DNA of 57,570 nucleotides from Diphasiastrum complanatum (taxonomy: Eukaryota > Streptophyta > Lycopodiopsida > Lycopodiales > Lycopodiaceae), in contig MU833349.1 in the NCBI GenBank assembly GCA_029204225.1, positions 1-57,570 of the forward strand, read 5' to 3'. Numbering within the stretch: position 1 is the first letter of the stretch; every line of letters begins with the position of its first letter. Below, piece after piece: positions 47,909-57,570 of this stretch. The notes beneath the pieces were generated by a model. That model was not told the DNA's origin. It saw only the letters and a program-made list of their open reading frames with translations, and made no database searches. The position numbers and the translations under genes are program-made.

Positions 47909-48967
47909 TGTTGGATTTACTCCTCCTACTCTCCTAAATCCCAATTTTAATCTGCCTCCATTCATGCTGCATATTTTTCTAACGTTGTCACACAGTCTGT
48001 ATTTTTACACGCAAATTCGCACAGACGAAGAAAAGGCGAATGAATCGTGACATTGTGTTCTTACAAAGGTCATGGTGACAGGCAAAAAGAGGACACTACC
48101 TTACTGAATGCCAAAGGTGCCCTAACAGATAAGGCACCCTGTAAATCTTATCCTAAGGCCATTCGTAAGAGTGATGCACTTTTACATCATCACCAACGTT
48201 CACTTCAGTACTGGCTGACGTCGCACCCTTTTCACCTTCACCTTATGCAGTTGCGCTAATAGATTGGACAACGATTTTAGCCACCCACGATCTCCTACAG
48301 ACAGCACATCCACTCTGTACTTTCGCATCTGCACACCTGTAATATTATGTATATATTGGATACCATCTACGTATTCGATGATGATGATCAGATGATCAAG
48401 TGAGTTAAGAAGAGACTAAGAGAAGGAGATTTCATTCCTCGTTACAAACAAAAATAAGCTTCGTAGGACACATGGTTTCGTCTGCTATTGTATTGTGCTC
48501 TGTCGCATTATTAAGTATACATGATATACTTAATCTGATACAGCTCTTTGTTCTGCATTCAGATCTGTGTTAATATTGCTATGCTTGTTCTTCATTTTGT
48601 CTGATCTTTCTAGCTCCTCTTTCTAGTAATACACGATCAACTTTTAGTCTTGTCTTTCGCGAATAATTATCAATCGAGCACAGTCTAGCTCTTCGCGAAT
48701 CATTCGCGACAGATAATTTGCCTTGCAATTCGCGACAGATTATTTATCTAGCGCTTCATCCATTTAAATGTTTGGCTACGTAATCTAGAATGACTGTGAT
48801 TTTTATCACTAAAGTTCTGTTCATTCTGATAGGCGTAGTCATGCTTAGGGAGAGAGTCATTTAACTCATTTTGCTGTGCACGAACATTTTTTTTCCGAGT
48901 TCGCTTCTTGTTCAAGTTCATTTCTCGTTCATGTTCGTCACTTATTCTTCCTCCCTCTCTCCCAACA
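47909..48967 (+). repeat. Copia-P 3' LTR (1059 bp)
   Basis: Starts TGTTGGATTTACTCC and ends CTCTCTCCCAACA, followed by the target duplication AAGAC. Confidence 0.92.
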
Positions 48968-48972
48968 AAGAC

Positions 48973-49960
48973 ATCTTTGATACTCAAGGGCGAAGGACTC
49001 TTCCCCTAGGTGGATGGCACAGAAGAAATGCCTACGACAACAGACAAGGAGCTACACGAATGGAGGGAGAAAAACGACAAGGTACTAGTCTTGCTATCAT
49101 CTTCCATCAAAGATAGCCTCACACTTGACCTGGCTACACTCGCCAAGGCTAAGGAGATGTGGGATGCATTACTCACCAAATTTCAAGCAAAATCAAAAAG
49201 TCAGATCATGATGCTAGAAGATCAGTTGACAAATTTGCAGTGGGATGGAAAAGACCTCACCTCTTTCATAAGAAAGATGAAGGATCTATTTCTATCACTA
49301 CATAACTCTGGAGCAGAGAATGCAGTGTCAGCTGAGAAGCAGCTCACGTACCTATTGAGAGCCTTACCCAGATCATTCCAGACGACAAGAACCATGCTCG
49401 CAAAAGATCCCACCATGAGCCTCGAAAAGGCGATTGTCGAGATTCGAGAGGAAGTCGAGGCCAGAGAACATCTTGGATCACAAAGATGGTTCTGACCAAG
49501 CCCTCTATGGCAACAAGAACAATCAAAGAAGCAATTGAAGCCTAAGAGGGAGTTCAATCAAAGGCAGAGTTGTGACCAGTAAGCAGAGGAAACAAGCAAG
49601 GACAACTGGAAGACCAAAGGGAGGTCGAAACAACAAGGTGCATACAAGAAGACCTGTGTGAGATGCAGAAGAGACAGGCATACAGTAGATACCTGCTGGC
49701 TCAATCCCAAGATTGAGTGTATCCATTGTCACAAGAAGGGTCACGCAGCCATGGATTGCTGCCAGAACCCAAGGAACAAATCAACATAGAACAGACAGAA
49801 AACAACAATAGTTCATCCTATGTTGAGGAGCCCGAGAGCTCGAAGATGGGCGAAGAAAGAACGAACAGAAGTTGTTCGACCGCCTACATATATGAAGATG
49901 TGTGTGCAGCATCAATGTCTGACACACATGAGGTGATCCTAGATTCAGGAGCCACCTCAC
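48973..49960 (+). pseudogene. Copia-Q Gag, after the Copia-P insertion
   Basis: The open part from 49010 reads KELHEWREKNDKVLVLL, LAKAKEMWDALLTKF, LEDQLTNLQWDGKDL and LTYLLRALPRSFQTTRTML, ending at 49493. Beyond it, in another frame, are two CCHC knuckles, CVRCRRDRHTVDTC and CIHCHKKGHAAMDC (49655-49765). The pattern is that of a copia UBN2-type Gag. Confidence 0.78.
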
Positions 49961-51223
49961 ACTTCATGACATCAAGATGAATAATGTTTGATTTTAGAAG
50001 TGCAAATCCTCCAAGATTCATAGTTCTTGGAGATGGATCTAAACATCAAGTGAACGACATTGGTTCATTGTGGCTCAACACCAACGGTAGAGACAGACGA
50101 TTCGAAGATGTTCTGTTTGTGCCTACTTTGCAACAAGACTTGCTCTCTGTAGCAAGAATAGCAGATGCATGAATGCATGTGACGTTTTCTAACAAAGCAT
50201 ACAACGTGATTGATGCCAGTACCAGTACTCTCATCGCTCAAGACATAAGGAAAGGTAACCTATATAATCTGAAGGTACACCTACCTAAAGATCAGGTGCA
50301 TCAGACTCGTGACAACTCGCCAGACAGTCTGTGGCATAGAAGACTCTGCCACATGAACTCAATGGCACTTTACCAAGCAAGCCATCATGGAGAGATAATA
50401 GGGGTCAGCATCTCGAATGCAACTAGTTTGACCACCTGTGATGCACATTTGAAGGGCAAGATGTCACGCACACCATTTATCAAAGACTCCTACAGAACGA
50501 CAAAGATTTTGGAGCTAGTGCATTCTGACATCTGCGGACCATTCAACGTTATCTCAATAGGAGGCTCAAAATATTTCATAAACTTCATTGATGATTATAG
50601 CAAATTTGCCAGAGTGTATTTCATACAGAATAAATCTGAAGCACTTGATAAATTCACAGAATATGTGAATCGGACAGAAAGATGCACAGGCAACAAAGTG
50701 AAGCAGATCAGAACAGATCAAGATGGCGAATATATCTCGAATCGCTTCACTGATTCTACAATGATCGTGACATCATTCACATAAGAACTGCAGCCTACAC
50801 ACCACAGCACAATGGTGTTGTTAAACGAAAGAACATGACCCTCATAGAAGCATCCAGATGCATGATGGCCTACTCGAAAGCTCCAAGGGCACTATGGGCT
50901 GAAGTAGTAGCTACAACCGCATACATCCAGAACAGGATAGGCAAGTCTGGTGTCCCTCACACGACACCACATGAGCTATGGTGGGGTAGAAAGCCCAACC
51001 TGTCTCACATTAGAATCTTTGGCTGTGCAGCTTATGCACATATTCCTGATAAGCTTCCAAAGAAGCTTGATGAGAAAGCTGAGCAGAGATTTCTAGTAGG
51101 ATATGACAACAATTCGTCATACTACAGAGTCTACATGCCAGACACGAACACTGTGAAAACAATGAGAGATGTTAGATTAGATGAGAGAAGGACAATGGCC
51201 AACAACGATCTCGTCAGCTAGGA
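49918..51223 (+). pseudogene. Copia-Q protease and integrase
   Basis: Protease: HEVILDSGATSHFMTS, then LWLNTNGRDRRFEDVLFVPT and LQQDLLSVARI. Integrase: LWHRRLCHMNSMAL, a run that should hold CDAHLKGKM (one Cys of the zinc pair appears lost), ELVHSDICGPFNV, NFIDDYSKFARVY, RTDQDGEYISNRF, a frameshift at about 50784, then MTLIEASRCMMAYSKAPRAL, LWWGRKPNLSHIRIFG and KAEQRFLVGYDNNS. Stops at 49978, 50170 and 51219. Confidence 0.82.
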
Positions 51224-51257
51224 AGTTCTGGAGAGACAGTACTACGACCTACCGCCA

Positions 51258-52474
51258 ATGACAGAGGGAGCAGAAGACGAACACGAAAACGAAGATTTTC
51301 GAGTCGTCTCCCATTTGAGCGACGAATCTGACAAAGAAAGATTCGAGAGGCAACCTGCTGCCGCAGTTCCTGTAAACCAAGATGGTTTCGGACCAAGCAG
51401 AGCAGACAAGGGCAAAGGCATAGCTGTTTCAGGAGGATCTCCTAGAAGGTCAACAAGACGACAAAGAGCGATAGCAATATATGTGCCAAGTAGCTCAGCT
51501 TCCACATCAGAAGAGTTCTGCAGGTTCAGTGAACCACAGACTTTCGAGGAGGCGATTGAAGGTCCAGACTGTCCTGAATCTAAGCCATGAACAAAGAGAT
51601 GGAGTCCATGAGGAAGAACCAGGTATGGACATTGGAGCCATTACCACATAAAGCGCAAGACTGTCAAATGCAAATGGGTCTTCAAGCTCAAATACGGACC
51701 AGATGGGAATGTGACGAAATACAAGACAAGACTGGTAGCAAAGGGTTTCTCTCAGAGATACGGTCTTGACTATTCTGAAACCTTCTCTCCTGTCGTCAAA
51801 CATTCGTCCCTACGTCTGTTATTTGCATATGCAACAACTTATGACCTCAGGATCCACATTGTGGACGAGAAGACAACCTTCTGACATGGCGAATTAGACG
51901 AAGAGGTCTACATGGATCAATCCCCAGGATATGTCTCGAATTCACTTCCTAACTATGATGCAAAATGCATAAAAGCATCTACGGTCTGAAACAATCAGCC
52001 CAACAATGGTACAAGAAGAAAGATCAAGCCCTAAAATCATTAGGATTCAAGCCTTTGTTGGTTGATTCCAATGTATATGTCAGAGTTACAGATGGGCAGA
52101 TCATCATTGTGACTGTGTATGTGGATGACACTCTGATACTTTGCAGGAGTGAGCAGCTAATAGCTGAAGTAAAGGCAGACATCTCGAAACATTTTGAGAT
52201 AGTGGATATGGGAGAAGCCAGGTGTTACCTAGGCTTGCAAATTGAAAGGGACTACGAGAGAGGTAAGTTATACCCTCACAAGTCCAGATACACCCAAAAG
52301 ATCCTAGAGGACTTTAGGATGCTGAACTGCAAAGGAGCGAACACTCCAATGCTCGCAGAGATGGTGCTGACGAATGATGACTGTCCAAAGACTGAAGAAG
52401 AGAGAGAACAAATGCAACTCACACCTTCCAAAAAACCGATAGGATCACTGATGTACCTTGTTGACAATACATGA
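51258..52474 (+). pseudogene. Copia-Q linker and reverse transcriptase
   Basis: An acidic linker (EGAEDEHENEDFRVVSH) leads to SEPQTFEEAIEGPD, the usual lead-in to copia RT. Then MNKEMESMRKNQVWTLEPLP, after a frameshift KWVFKLKYGPDGNVTKYKTR, LVAKGFSQRYGLDYSETFSP, KSIYGLKQSAQQWYKK and VTVYVDDTLILCRS with an intact YVDD, DMGEARCYLGLQI and KPIGSLMYL. Stops at 51590, 51883 and 52472. Confidence 0.83.
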
Positions 52475-52954
52475 CCTGATATTGCTTATGCAGTATTCAG
52501 GATGAGCCAATTTTGCACGAATCCAGGCTCGACTCAGGAGGATGCACCATTGCATCAAGAGCAGTAGTTTTCTAGGTCAGCAAGAAGCACACCATTGTAG
52601 CCCAGTCATTCTGCGAAGCAGAGTACATAGCAACAACAAAGATGGCCAACGAAATAATTTGGCTAAGACAGTTTCTAGACGAATTGGGCGAAACAAGGAA
52701 CGAGCCCCTGGTCTTGCAGATGGACAACACTCTACAATACACCTGACGAAAGATCTTGTGTTACATTCCAGAACGAAGCACATTGCGATCAAGTACCACT
52801 TGATCAAGGATCTAATTGAGAAGAAGATGCTACATACCACCTTCATCGGAATGAGAGACAGGGTTGCTGACATCTTCACTAAAGCCCTAGACAAAGGACT
52901 CTTTGAGAGACAAAGGAGCAGTCTCGGGATCGTAAAGCTATCATGCTTTGTGAG
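52475..52954 (+). pseudogene. Copia-Q RNase H
   Basis: Reads PDIAYAVFRMSQFCTNPGS, then a deletion, KKHTIVAQSFCEAEYIATTK, MANEIIWLRQFLDELG, a frameshift, HLTKDLVLHSRTKHIAIKYH, FIGMRDRVADIFTKALDKGL and FERQRSSLGIVKL. The Asp-containing start of RNase H is partly deleted near 52540. The LTR starts directly after it. Confidence 0.8.
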
Positions 52955-53652
52955 TGTTCATGAAGAAACAAAACGTTTCTAATTACAAAGCCTTGCTAGC
53001 CTTTAGCCCTCAGCCCGCCGAAGACATTCGCGAACTCGAAGATCTGGAGACACGAAGCACGAAAAGTTTTGCGAACACGAAAATCAAAGAAAACAAAGAT
53101 GAATGGTTCGCAAACACGAAAGTCAAAGGAGACGAAGACGAACGATTCGTGAATACGAAAGATCCACGAACGAGATTCCTTTGCACTCCAGTTGGAGAGA
53201 AAGGCATATGAGCAAAATGAAACTCGTTTTGCCCTCATGCTCCAAAGAGTACCAGCTAAGATCACACAAGTACCCAGAAGTACAAAGATATGATCTGATG
53301 GCATGACGTCAGCAGATACTTCCTAGGTCGTGGCTAATCTGCCACTCTTGTAACTCCCTGACTAGTTGCTTAATCACTCTAATCTTAGATTTACATAGAG
53401 CAACCATGCTTACTGGATGATACTTGACATATAGATCAACAGAATACACACATTGTAACAATGAAACAGTCTGATGCTAGTAAGCAATCAAGACAAAAAG
53501 TATAGAATACTTGTGCGCCTGCGTGCGAAGACAATTATGTCTAGGATCAGAAGATCCAACTGTCCGCTAGTAAAGCGAGACGGTTACTCGTGAGAGAACC
53601 TCATTTCTCTCACGCCATTGCACTGCGTGGGTATGCACATAGTGCAAAAATT
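52955..53652 (+). repeat. Copia-Q 3' LTR, truncated
   Basis: Matches the first ~695 bp of the 5' LTR, including the TTCGCGAACACG repeats, then stops at GCACATAGTGC and changes to Copia-P integrase sequence. Confidence 0.85.
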
Positions 53653-54397
53653 ATCGTAACAAAGTCATTGAGCAACAATTCATTACTTCTTATTCTCCTC
53701 AATCGAATGGACTTGTTGAGAGAAAGAATCGAACCTTAGTCGAAGCGACTAAGTGTATGCTCGCTCATGCAACACTGCCTGAGTTCTTATGCACTAAAGC
53801 TGTTTCCACTAGCACATATATTCAAAACAAATGCTTGTCTAAAGGCCTCTCGAATAAATCACCTTATGAAATCGAATCTTAGAGTTTTCGGATGTATTGC
53901 CTATGCATAGATATCGAAGGAGATAAAAAAGAAGCTAGACTCCTACAATATCAAAATCATTTTCATTGGTTATACTACTTCAGATAAATCTTATAAGCTA
54001 TATGATCCCATTGAATCAAAATGTTCACAAGCCGAGATGTTAGTTTTATCGAAGATCAGTTTATCGATCTCAGGGCAAAGCTCAGATAGTTGAACTACTA
54101 TTGGGCACTCCTGTTTTTGACTCAACTATTCCTATCCAAGGTCCGAATGCGTCAACTAAAGAAGAACAACCAATCGAAAGAAGATGTTGTAGCTCATCAA
54201 CAATAGAACCAAGGAATGATTATTACCCTCTTTTGTCTCTTAGTAGATTGACAAGAGATCGTAGAATGCCTAATAGATACGTTGATGAATATGCTTGTTA
54301 TCTCATTCTAGAGCCGACTCTTGTTAAGTGACCAGCAATCATATCCGAACTCCATCCAAATTGATTTGCGTTTCGTTTCGTTTTGCTTTAATCCGCA
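53653..54397 (+). pseudogene. Copia-P fragment: integrase C-terminus to RT linker
   Basis: Resumes the element broken at 42289: VIEQQFITSYSPQSNGLVER, KNRTLVEATKCMLAHATLP, STYIQNKCLSKGLSNKSPYE, then a linker and RNDYYPLLSLSRLTRDRRMP and YVDEYACYLILEPTLVK. About 255 bp of host element and the end of the Copia-Q LTR are missing at the junction. It ends where an inverted Copia-P LTR begins. Confidence 0.78.
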
Positions 54398-55468
54398 TGT
54401 TGGGAAGAAGGAGGGTGTGTGAGGATGAGAGATGAAAATAGCTCGAAAGAAAGACGAACACGAAAGAGAAGAGAACTCAAAACTTGAACGAGAAACGAAC
54501 TCGAATGGAATGTGTTCGTGCACAGCGGAATGAGCTATATTACTTCTTCCCTAAGCATGACTACACCTATCAGAAAAAAAACAAAACGTTAGTGATAGAA
54601 ATCACGGTCGTTCTGATTACATAGCCAAACATTAACAAAACACTAGAAGAATAATTTGTCACAAACAGCTAGACAAATTATTAGTTGCGAATGATTCGCG
54701 AAAGAGCTAGACTGAGCTCGACTGATAATCAGTTGCAAATGATTTGCGAACAAAACAAAATATTAGTCGTCAACAACTAGACTAATAATTACTTGCTAAG
54801 AATAGATTATCAGATTGAGCAACAAGAAAGTCAGACAGAATGAGAATAAACATAACAATATGACACTGATCTGAATGCAGAATAAGAGAGTTGTTATCAG
54901 ATTAAGTACAGCGAAATGTACATGTCAACGATGCGGTAAAGCACAAGACAATAGCGTACGAAACTGCATACTCTACAAAGCTTAAGCAATCTGTAAAATC
55001 AGGAATGAACCTGTTACTGACAATAAAGAATCAATGCACGAGGGCATCTACTTTGTCTATCTCACAAACTTATGATACGTGCTTTATATTACACACACTT
55101 ATTCTCTCTTCATGGTTGAATACATATATACATCTTTTTACAGGTGTGCAGATAAAGAAAGTACAAAGTGGATGTGTTGTCTGTAGGAGATCGTTGGTGG
55201 CTACTGTCGTTAACAGATTTGTTAGCACAGTTGCATGAGATGAGCGTAAGAAGGCCGTAACGTCAGCTTTTGCTGAAATGAACGTTGGTGAAGTGCCTAT
55301 CACAAAATGCGTGTGAAAACATAGTGTCGCGTTTCTTTCATCTTTTCTTCGTCTATGAGAATTTACTTGTATTTGTGCAGATTGTGTGACAATGTGAGTA
55401 AAAATGCAGCATGAATGGAGGCAGATTAAAATGGGATTTAGGAGAGTAGAGGAGATAAATCCAAAACA
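54398..55468 (-). repeat. Copia-P LTR, inverted (1071 bp)
   Basis: On the minus strand it begins TGTTTTGGATTTATC and ends CCTTCTTCCCAACA. It contains AATCATTCGCAACTAA-type words parallel to the other Copia-P LTRs, with more decay. Confidence 0.82.
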
Positions 55469-55473
55469 CCCCC

Positions 55474-56195
55474 TTAATCTGGATCCGTGAATGCCTTGAT
55501 TTTCAGACTAAGCAATGCACAAAATTTGGTATGTGCATTAACACTTAATGCTTTCATGAAAATATCTACAACCATGTCCTGCGTTCTGTAGTACGTTAAG
55601 CTCACCTCGTTGTTGAGAACCTTGCCCCTGATGTAGTGATATTTGATTTCAATGTGCTTACTCCTAGAGTGAAATCTAGGGTTGGCCGATAAGATAATAG
55701 CACTCTGATTATCACTAAATAAGATTGTAGGGCTTGTAATGATATAGATTAACATCTGACAATAAATTTCTCAACCAAAACGCTTCCTTAATAGATTGAG
55801 AAGCAGCAATGTATTTTGCTTATGTAGAAAAAAGTGCGATAGAGATTTGCTTACGATTGTTCCATGAGATAGGACCGCCGTTGAAGAAGAAGTAAATCAG
55901 ATGTGGACTTTACGATTGTCTACATCTCTCCCCAGCTTGCATCAGAATATCCACTGAGCTATGAAGATTGTCGTTGCTGATATCTCCATAGCAGATGCAC
56001 TGGTCCATGGTAGCTCGAATATATCTCATGACTCTTTATGAGAGCCTTCCAATGGATAATACCAAGATTAGCCATATATTGGTTGAGTGAGCTTACTACA
56101 AAAGAAATATCTGGTCTTGTGGCAGACCATTGCGTACATGAGAGATCCAAGTATCGATCGATAAGGATACTCTCTCATTCTGCTCCTCTTCCTGC
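55474..56195 (-). pseudogene. Copia-P RT end and RNase H, inverted copy
   Basis: Reads TRPDISFVVSSLNQYMANLG, IIHWKALIKS, then after stops LFSDNQSAIILSANPRFHSR, SKHIEIKYHYIRGKVLN and DMVVDIFMKALSVNAHTKFC, close to the Copia-P copy at 47589-47888. It ends with a TAA at the polypurine tract. Stops and frameshifts lie between 55756 and 55958. Confidence 0.8.
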
Positions 56196-56650
56196 TTGGC
56201 CGCAGAGCTATCAAATCCAAGAGACAGACATTCAGAACAAGAAACCAGAAAGAGTAGCTGGAGAACGGGATCTACAACAATGGCTTCAATAAGATGTATA
56301 CAATTAAAGATCTCTACAATCCACGACTCATCAGGGTCTAACTTCCTAGCATGGAAGGTTAAGACCTCTCTTATACTAAAGGAGAAGGATTATCTCCCCG
56401 TGCAGCCCTTAGTCAAAAGATGACCACCAGATGATGGCCCCCGACCTATTAAGAGTGGCCTTCATGTCCACTCTCGCTATGTCACAATGGTGGAAGACTG
56501 GCAAGAATTTGGATTCATCAAGAAGGTGCGAGACTACCTAGGGCCATTACCTTTCGAAAGCAAATTGCGCTTCCAAGTATTTGAAGCCCTAGGAAAGAAG
56601 ATGAGCACAAGGAAGCAATCTGCAAGGTGACAAAACGAGCAGGACTCACA
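56196..56650 (+). pseudogene. Copia-Q-like Gag N-terminus
   Basis: ATG at 56280: MASIRCIQLKISTIHDSSG, SNFLAWKVKTSLILKEKDYL, then a stop at 56421. It matches the Copia-Q gag start at 43446 and, after the insertion there, 48968, and shows the sequence that Copia-P interrupted. Beyond the stop only short open pieces follow. Confidence 0.7.
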
Positions 56651-57570
56651 TGAGGTTCTCAAGCGGGCATGAATGAAAAGGCCATTGAGAGATCTCAAAT
56701 TTTGCGAAACAATTTTGCGGCAAATAAGCACTTGGTTTTACTAAAGCAACAAAAGATCCACACTTTTTCACCTTTGATGGTGACCTCTAGTGGAGGAGCA
56801 ATTTCACTTCTAAATTGTAAATTGTGGAATTGCCACTTAGGCTCTACTATGGGCAGCCTCTTGGCTTATTTTAAGCAGCCCCCTTTCTCTTGTGAGGGAG
56901 GTTTGGGATTGTAATGCTCTGTGCTCTTGTTTTAATAAGAAAGGATCCTCCACGAGGTTTTTTGAGGCCTTCAGCTTAGCTCCATGATCATGTTTGTGTT
57001 CTTGAGTGAAGCTTTCCATGATCTTGCTTTCCTTTCTTAATGTAGTTGTGGGAATTAGAATAGATTTCTTGTTTTTTCCTTTGTTTGTGGAAGTAGAGTG
57101 GATTAGATTCTTGCTTTCTTGTTCTCGATTTTAACAGCTTCAAGTAAACTACATAGGCTGGATTTTGTAGTGTAGATCTGCATATCCTCTAACAGTCCAG
57201 TTGTTGACATTTTTGAGAAGCCCAAGAATCAAGAAATGGTTATTTCTTGATCCTTGCACTTTGGTGGCTTGTTAGTTAGTTTCTTGTTCTTGTGTCTTAC
57301 ATTTCTGTTGATCCGTTAGATAATCTGAGAATCTTGATTTGTTTCAATCGTTTTACAGTAGATAGAAGTAAGAATAAAATGGAGTTCACCTGCAATGCAT
57401 GCTTATCTTTGGATGGACGTTCCAGGCTTGCATAGTTCTTGATTTTGTGAGTGCTTATGGAGTGAAACGTGAACTGAAAGAGTCACTGAAAGAAAGACGG
57501 AAAACGTGAATCTATCTTCCTCTGCCTGATACTAGCAATGTATCACAAAGAACACATTGAGATTGCCTAA
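56651..57570. other. Window end, nothing recognised
   Basis: AT-rich. No coding motif or repeat border identified. Confidence 0.4.

Larger units (their letters stand above)
43533..48967 (+). mobile_element. Ty1/copia retrotransposon Copia-P with target duplication
   Basis: LTRs at 43533-44617 and 47909-48967, flanked by a perfect 5-bp duplication AAGAC (43528-43532 and 48968-48972). Internal order is gag, PR, IN, a deleted RT, RNaseH, then a G-rich polypurine tract. I count about nine differences in the first ~165 aligned LTR bases, so the insertion is not very recent. Confidence 0.92.
42290..53652 (+). mobile_element. Ty1/copia retrotransposon Copia-Q, itself interrupted by Copia-P
   Basis: 5' LTR at 42290-43333, primer-binding site at 43335, gag start at 43446, then Copia-P inserted at 43533-48967. 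Gag resumes after 48968, followed by PR, IN, RT and RNaseH, and a 3' LTR at 52955 that is cut off at about 53652. The element sits inside a Copia-P relative. The coding region has many stops and frameshifts. Confidence 0.87.
54398..56195 (-). mobile_element. Inverted Copia-P 3' end
   Basis: Minus-strand orientation: late RT and RNase H (55474-56195), polypurine tract AAGGGGG, then a full LTR (54398-55468). The 5' half is absent, and the right side joins Copia-Q gag sequence at about 56195. Confidence 0.82.

Overview
The window is plant nuclear DNA. Its one intact host gene encodes a plastid phosphoenolpyruvate/phosphate translocator (PPT) on the minus strand. It runs from an ATG at 35930 to a stop at 439 in nine exons, all with GT-AG borders, and the joined reading frame is 437 codons without a break. 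The gene covers 35.5 kb because introns 1, 2 and 5 are 3.0, 14.0 and 16.4 kb long, while the other five are 114-180 bp. Introns 2 and 5 are filled with retroelements. A gene this stretched suggests a vascular plant with a large, repeat-rich genome, such as a fern or gymnosperm; that placement is inference.

Intron 5 (1313-17758), left to right, holds: unrecognised DNA; a Ty3/gypsy element (2571-9003) whose two ends are inverted instead of direct, with a solo LTR in its RT and a foldback element in its right end; a possible gag relic; a LINE scrap; a copia gag scrap; a two-exon fragment of an unidentified gene; and two head-to-tail LINE copies whose 3' ends run into (CT)n tracts. Intron 2 (18321-32349) holds a copia 3' end, a solitary 5' LTR with primer-binding site, a 4.5-kb copia with two LTRs, and two more head-to-tail LINE copies, again separated and terminated by (CT)n. 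Intron 1 shows nothing recognisable.

Upstream of PPT are a TATA box and a leader with an overlapping upstream ORF. Beyond 36.3 kb there are no further intact genes. That part holds a large tandem repeat, a gypsy integrase tail, a copia RNase H tail, a 123-bp (AG)n tract, and from 41.5 to 56.7 kb a nest of two copia families (here called P and Q): P inside Q inside P, followed by an inverted P piece and a Q piece.

The most unusual features are the LINE family with a conserved 3' hairpin, a CT-microsatellite tail and copies placed directly behind CT tracts, and the gypsy element bounded by two U5 ends in inverted orientation with a near-perfect target duplication. All element names here are local labels. 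All similarity statements come from reading conserved motifs by eye, not from a search.
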